Assembly (NCBI RefSeq): GCF_001640805.2
Contig: NC_066844.1
Span: 11,808,723-11,872,722, forward strand
Origin: Lates calcarifer
Taxonomy: Eukaryota; Chordata; Actinopteri; Centropomidae
DNA: 64,000 nt
Direction: 5' to 3'
Shown: positions 58,731 to 64,000 of the stretch, in pieces
Layout of the letters: the number at the start of each line of letters is the position of its first letter
How positions within the stretch are numbered: position 1 is the first letter of the stretch
Translations under genes and position numbers: made by a program
The notes under the pieces: generated by a model
Told to the model about the DNA's origin: nothing
Database searches by the model: none
Seen by the model: the letters and a program-made list of their open reading frames with translations, nothing else

Positions 58731-60598
58731 CCATAGCACTGTACAACAACTCACCTGTGTGTGTCATGTGAACAATGCCACTTTTACACATATTTTGAAA
58801 ATACTGAGACTATTTATTCACTAACAGTAGCATGTGTTGTAATATTGTACATATTTTCTACATACTGCACTGCCAGTTTTGCATGTCCATTTTCAGATGA
58901 AAATATTGCACATAACTATATTTATTCATCATTTGAGACAGTTACTGTGAATTTATAAATATCCTTATGCTGCAGTCAGCAACTACATGTTCATTATCCA
59001 GTATAAAGGGACCAACATTTATTTGGAGTTGTTCTGGCCACCTTGTGAATTTAAGTTGTTATTTGGTATAGTTGGTTTATCAGAGCTGTTTCACTGAAAA
59101 CAGATTCCTGCTTCAAGTGGTTGTTGTGAGTTTGTGGGTCAGAAAACCAAAAAACCGGGGTAAAAGAAGCTATGCACTCCCCCTGGAAATAATTTAAGTG
59201 GCATTCATGTTTCTTTTAAAAATCTGTTTTGGCAAAATAGTTTTGAAGTATCATCTGTTCAGCTGACTGATTTGTTAGTATTCTGTATTCTTAAGTTGTT
59301 ATGAAGTGAGGTGTATGCTTGAGTTGCTATGTGACACAAAGGTAGGGGTCCCATCATGAAACGAACTGTGCTGGGGGATAACCAGCTACTGAGCTTCAGA
59401 CCATAGAGAAACTTTGCTTTATATTGATTCTGTAAATGGTGCTGTGTTGAGGAGTCTTGGCATTCCCAGAACTCATGGCTGCGTTAATGCGAAGCACACA
59501 GTGGATGCTGATCATTATCTCTACATTCAGAAGATGAAAGGCTGATTCATGTAAGCCTGTGCTCCTGCTTGTGCTTGTTGGTGTTTGTATGCAAATCTGC
59601 ATACAAAAACCCTCTGCTTTCAACATGTTTGTACTTCCATCACAGTTGCAACATTTACTGCCTGACCTAGTGTTGCTCCTGCGTTGCTCTGTGTGAATGG
59701 TGAGGCAGCAAAAAAAAGTTTAACAAATCATTGGATCAATGATTCATGCACCAAATCACCAACTTTTAGGAGGCAGCCCTAATTTTCTTGATGACAGTTA
59801 TTATAGAAAAGGTGAAAAAACATAAACTGATGAGGAGACCTCCTTGATTGCCTTTTCCTTTTTTGTCTTTATAATCCAGATTCTGTGGGTTATAGAGCTC
59901 TTTGTGATTTTTTTTAATCTCCACCATGAGTTGAATCATACATCATTGATGAGGCCAGACAAGTGACGAGTTGTAAACAAGTATTCATGTGATTTATGAG
60001 GTAATATCCAGATAAATGTTAATAATCACCCCAATCTTTGACATCTATGTGTCAGTAGAGTGCTGTAAGAATGAGTCATAAAACCTGGACATAAATATGT
60101 TTAAAAAGGCAGTTCCTAACAAATGGCTAAATCATAATGCAGAAAACGAAACTGATCTACTCACCAGTCAGACTTTACAGCCTTATGTTTATACTTAAGC
60201 TCTTGCAAACTATTATTAACTTTCAAAGAGGAAAGGCTTTTGTAGAAGAGGGCAGTGTGCTAATGTTATCTTCTTCTGGTGTTTGTATTTAGGCTCCAAA
60301 AATAATGGAAGTCGTTTTCTTGCTAAACAAAGCGTGTAAGTATCAAAAACTTCTGTTGGTCACAAAGCTTATTTTCAGCATTAATTCAAAAGTCCAATGA
60401 AAAAAACTCTGGCTTTTTGTTGAGGGAATAAGGGTAATGTTAGCTTCTGGGCTGGCCTTCAAACATTTGTCGTCTCTCCAGCAGTCTATATAGCTGCCAG
60501 TGTGTTGGCTATGTGTTGCTTGGCAACCATTAATTATTTGTTATCGATAAAATATTGCATTTTTTGGGTGATTTGCATATTTTATGAATCCTTGCCAA

Positions 60599-60619
60599 GT
60601 ATATATATATATATATATA
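60599..60619. repeat. (TA)n microsatellite
   Basis: About ten TA units, seen directly. Confidence 0.9.
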
Positions 60620-60916
60620 ACTGCTTTATAAAAGCAATAACCATCATATTGCTATATTATTAATAAACTCCGCAGGGTGATCCTCAGCACCAGCAGCAAT
60701 ACAGCAATACCCTCTACCCTCATTTACAAAAGGAACGTAAACATAATCACTATGGGGAAATGCACAGACACTGATTACATTCTTTAGGTGGCACTGTCAG
60801 ATTTACAGAAACATGTACTGTACTTTACTGAAGAACATGTACAAACTAGAAGAGAGAGGGCTTCACAAATACTGTATCTTAAATGTTGTTGAATGCTTAC
60901 ATCTTCTATATATAGT

Positions 60917-60917
<1 letters not shown>

Positions 60918-60951
<34 letters not shown>
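60918..60951. repeat. (AC)n microsatellite
   Basis: AC run of about 17 units. Confidence 0.95.
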
Positions 60952-60953
<2 letters not shown>

Positions 60954-62541
60954 TTACCATAGCCATTTCTTATGCAGGGTGTGTGCGCTGCTGTCTGAAA
61001 GCTTGCGCTGGGGTCAGAGAAGAGACGACACCTGACACGAACAAAGCACAACTCTTCCTCTGTTCCATCAGTTGTCTTTCAACACATGATTTTGTGTTTC
61101 CTGTTAATTCCCCTCCCAAACTGACTATTTTTCCCCTCTGATGTGGCAAACATTTAACCAAGCTCTCTGTTTGATAAACAAAAAGGGTTCAAGGATTGTT
61201 TCATCTATTTAACTTGTACAAATCATCGGGATGATAATGAATTTGGATGGGTTAGCATGTACACTTCAAGATTCAAGATGAAAGAGGGTTTGGAAATGTC
61301 ATGTACTGCTGTTTTGGTAGATGAGACATTTCAGTTTTAAAGGTTAACAATAATTGATCAGATTATCCATTCAATTGTTAAATTGACCATTGCATTTTTT
61401 TTTTATCTAAAAGCATTTTTTTCAGTCAGTATCTTAATACCTACTGAACAAACAATGCTTCAGTGAAAAGAACAGGGAAATTCACAGGAGCTGTTTGGAC
61501 TGATCCCTGGACCAGATTTCTGAAATACTCCAAGAAGTGGATTTTTACCTCTGGATTTGACGAGCCCACAGCTGACGACCTGTAATGCTAGGTGGGGTGT
61601 GGCAGATTTAAAAGAGGAAATGTTGACCAACTGCCTTGCACACTCCTGCAGTATTTACAGTGTAAACTAGGAGGATGGCAGAGGATCGTGTTCTTATTTA
61701 CCTTGGCTTTGGGCTTATCAGTGGAGATTGGAGCTGTTATGAGAAACATTTTTGTGGGTGGCCTCTTCTGTGTTTGTGGTTTGGCTGTGAGGTTTAGGAG
61801 GAATTAATTGTAGCCTTCTGTGAATCTAGACCCTATTATTGTCCCTCTGCACACTCAATCAGTAATCCTCCACCTCACCTTATGTTTTTTTACAAAAGGT
61901 TCATCATTCAGGTGTTGTCTTTGCAAGTAAGTATTGCATTTAGAAAAGATCAGTCTATGGTACTGTTTACAAACAGTAACCAACAAAACTGTGGTTTTAT
62001 TTGTCTAGGTTTTAACATATCTTTCGCTCAGCTTTCTGCTACCACATGCATACAGTAGAGGTCTGAGCTGTGCTGGTCACATCCTCCTGAAAAATAAGAG
62101 TCAAATGTGTCCTATTTGCCCCATTGACCTACCCTCTGGGGCTTCATTACCCTCTAGCTGCCTTTACAATCTATGGAGAAATACATAAATAAATCTTATA
62201 TATGTCAGTAGTATAACAATATCTATACATAGGAAGAAAATGGAACTAAGTACTTTTAAAAAACTCTTTTTGAAGATCCCTGCACAATGAGTCATGTAAT
62301 GGATGCAAACATTTCCATCCTATCAAGCCAAATTAACGTGGGGATTCAAGAAAGTGGAGAGCCAAGAGCTTTTCTTAGCCGAATGCACTTTAACCTGAAC
62401 TTTCATCGCCTTACGTAGGTGGGTCTGGCTACAACAAAGGATAATGGCTCTGATGATGGATCCCAGTGCTCTCTCACTGTGTGGCATGCATTCTGCTTAT
62501 GTGCTGCTGGTGTGACACTACAAAACACTACACTAGACTAC

Positions 62542-62574
62542 ATACACACACACACACACACACACGCACACAGA
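62542..62574. repeat. (AC)n microsatellite
   Basis: AC run with one GC interruption. Confidence 0.95.
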
Positions 62575-63768
62575 CAGACTGTGACATTACTTTAGGCCTC
62601 AATCAAAACTACTTGTTGGGCTCTGCCAAAATCAGCTCAGTTTCAAGGGGATTTATTTACAGCCTGTGAAAAGGCTTCCACCAGACTCCACAAGATACAA
62701 GTGAATCACACATGCAGGGTTTCACCCAAGTGCATTCATGCACAAGAAAAACCAGCAAACAATGGCAAGCAGGCATTACTCATAGTCTCAGAGTGAATTT
62801 TTGGGCATTTGAATCACAATGCAGAAATTTCTATGTGATTTGTCAAGGTTTTCAGGTGAAGTACTGGGCTTATCCATAAAGTGTTAAGAAGTCTGTTTAG
62901 GAGAGAAAAATAATAATATGTGTTCATGTAGATAATATTCATCCCATATTTACTGTAAGTGTCAGCAATTTAACAATGACAACAGATCATTGGATTGCAT
63001 TTGAATGAATTACTTTTTCAGTTTTTGTGGTCCTGTGTGCACTTGCCTATGTTATTGTTTTGGCTACTGATAGATTTGGATCATTTAATTTATTTTTTAG
63101 AGTTGTATTTTCATTGTTTTCATGAATTCTGCCAGTTATGGTAAAGGTATTTGCTGAGATCTGAGAACAGTGCAATATTGCTACAACAAGATCTGACAAG
63201 GTAAGAAATACTTACTACCATATATGCTTTCTGTTAAGTCCTTAAACAAATCATTTATTATGATTATCTAAAACACTTCATTTGGGAGTAAAACTATATG
63301 TGAGTGCACCTAAAATGTAATAATTGCAAAGGAAAACTGTGTGCACTACTACAGTATGTATAGTCTTAAATTGTAATGGATGTTTACAATCACACTGCCA
63401 TTTAACAGCTGAATTGGTCAATTTTTCATCTACCAATTTAAATGGATTTTGACAATCACTCACATGACAAGTGGATCAACACAAATCTTGAATCAAGTTC
63501 AACTTTGGTGAAGTTTTGACACATGAATATGTACCATTGACCTGTGGCAAAATATTGCTAAGCAATACTGACCTGTAATGGAATAGAGACCCAGAGAGTT
63601 ATAGTTTCCAGTTTTGCACCATGCACTTTGAATTAACCATCACCATTGGTGTGTATGTGTTCTATGGTGTTTAAAATGCTCTGCTAAAGATTATGGAACA
63701 AAAGTTGATGGCACTAGGTGAACAGTCAACCAAGCAACCAATGTGACTGATGAATTGACATGTTTACC

Positions 63769-63930
63769 AATTCAATTCAATTCAATTCAATTCAATTTTA
63801 TTTATATAGCGCCATATCACAACAAAAGTCATCTCAAGGTACTTTTCATATAGAGCAGGTCTAGACCATACTCTTTAAAATAGGTATTTACAGAGAGAGA
63901 CCCAACATATCCCACCACAATGCTAGGAGG
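63769..63930 (+). repeat. Teleost dispersed repeat, CAATT-tandem end (copy 4)
   Basis: Six AATTC-type units, then TTTTATTTATATAGCGCCAT, CAACAAAAGTCATCTCAAGG and AGAGCAGGTCTAGACCATAC. It has the same order as 2493-2745 and appears to be truncated at about 63930. Confidence 0.85.
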
Positions 63931-64000
63931 GCTCTTGATAATTAACTCACTAAAGTTGAAGACACGTACAGATGTTGGAAAAATAGACAATTACTTAGAA

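Larger units (their letters stand above)
58731..63768. other. Intergenic sequence, no gene recognised
   Basis: It contains TA (60599-60619), CA (60918-60951) and CA (62542-62574) microsatellites. I checked the short open frames (for example 61592-61807) and found no domain, splice-linked exon or RNA gene that I can support. Confidence 0.6.

Noticed and set aside
61592..61807. 71-aa frame with a hydrophobic centre
   Set aside because: A single short frame, with no signal for splicing or homology. Hydrophobic runs are common in AT-rich non-coding DNA.
40670..64000. Search for a neighbouring gene such as wnt7a, the usual neighbour of FBLN2 in mammals
   Set aside because: No Wnt-type Cys-rich exon or other host exon could be read on either strand. 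The neighbour, if present, lies outside the window.
1..64000. CRISPR array, operon, riboswitch or prokaryotic promoter structure
   Set aside because: Direct repeats here are microsatellites or eukaryotic transposons. Gene structure is intron-exon.

Overview
The window is vertebrate genomic DNA, almost certainly from a teleost fish. It contains one recognisable protein-coding gene, the 3' part of a fibulin-2 gene (fbln2) on the + strand. The gene has short exons (102-361 bases) with GT/AG borders, separated by introns of about 1-6 kb. Introns and downstream DNA are filled with repeat families typical of ray-finned fishes: Tc1-like DNA transposons, L2/Rex-type LINEs, a tRNA-derived SINE, a Penelope-like GIY-YIG remnant, a Ty3/gypsy fragment and an ERV-like LTR pair. 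No bacterial or phage features are present.

Layout. 1-3673 is read as intron upstream of the first recognised exon; it holds a Penelope-like remnant and a dispersed repeat. Twelve coding exons follow at 3674-3883, 4880-5008, 7922-8023, 13798-13932, 18003-18140, 24217-24360, 29075-29203, 30236-30361, 31559-31675, 34458-34586, 36898-37021 and 39401-39761. They encode about 614 residues: EGF1, a Thr-rich linker, EGF2, eight calcium-binding-type EGF modules, and the fibulin C-terminal domain ending in TAA at 39759-39761. The first ten exons are all symmetric phase 1-1, so any of them could be skipped without a frameshift. The N-terminal and anaphylatoxin exons lie upstream of the window. The 3' UTR follows, with polyadenylation signals at 40248 and 40646.

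From about 40.3 kb to the end I see no host exon. This region holds reverse-orientation copies of a modular repeat, an ERV-like structure (LTRs near 48.83-49.01 and 53.60-53.88 kb) interrupted by a dead Tc1-like element, a foldback element of about 420 bases, and a LINE reverse-transcriptase remnant near 58 kb.

The most notable observations are: (1) a (TG)n tract serving as the region just upstream of the acceptor of the exon at 34458; (2) a multi-copy modular repeat with internal ~270-300 base periodicity that fills several fbln2 introns; (3) a Tc1-like transposase remnant with 38 residues between its second and third catalytic acids (DD38E spacing); (4) a SINE nested in a LINE with an intact 15-base target duplication; and (5) a near-perfect 421-base foldback with TA at both ends. 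All family assignments are from reading and memory; no search was run.
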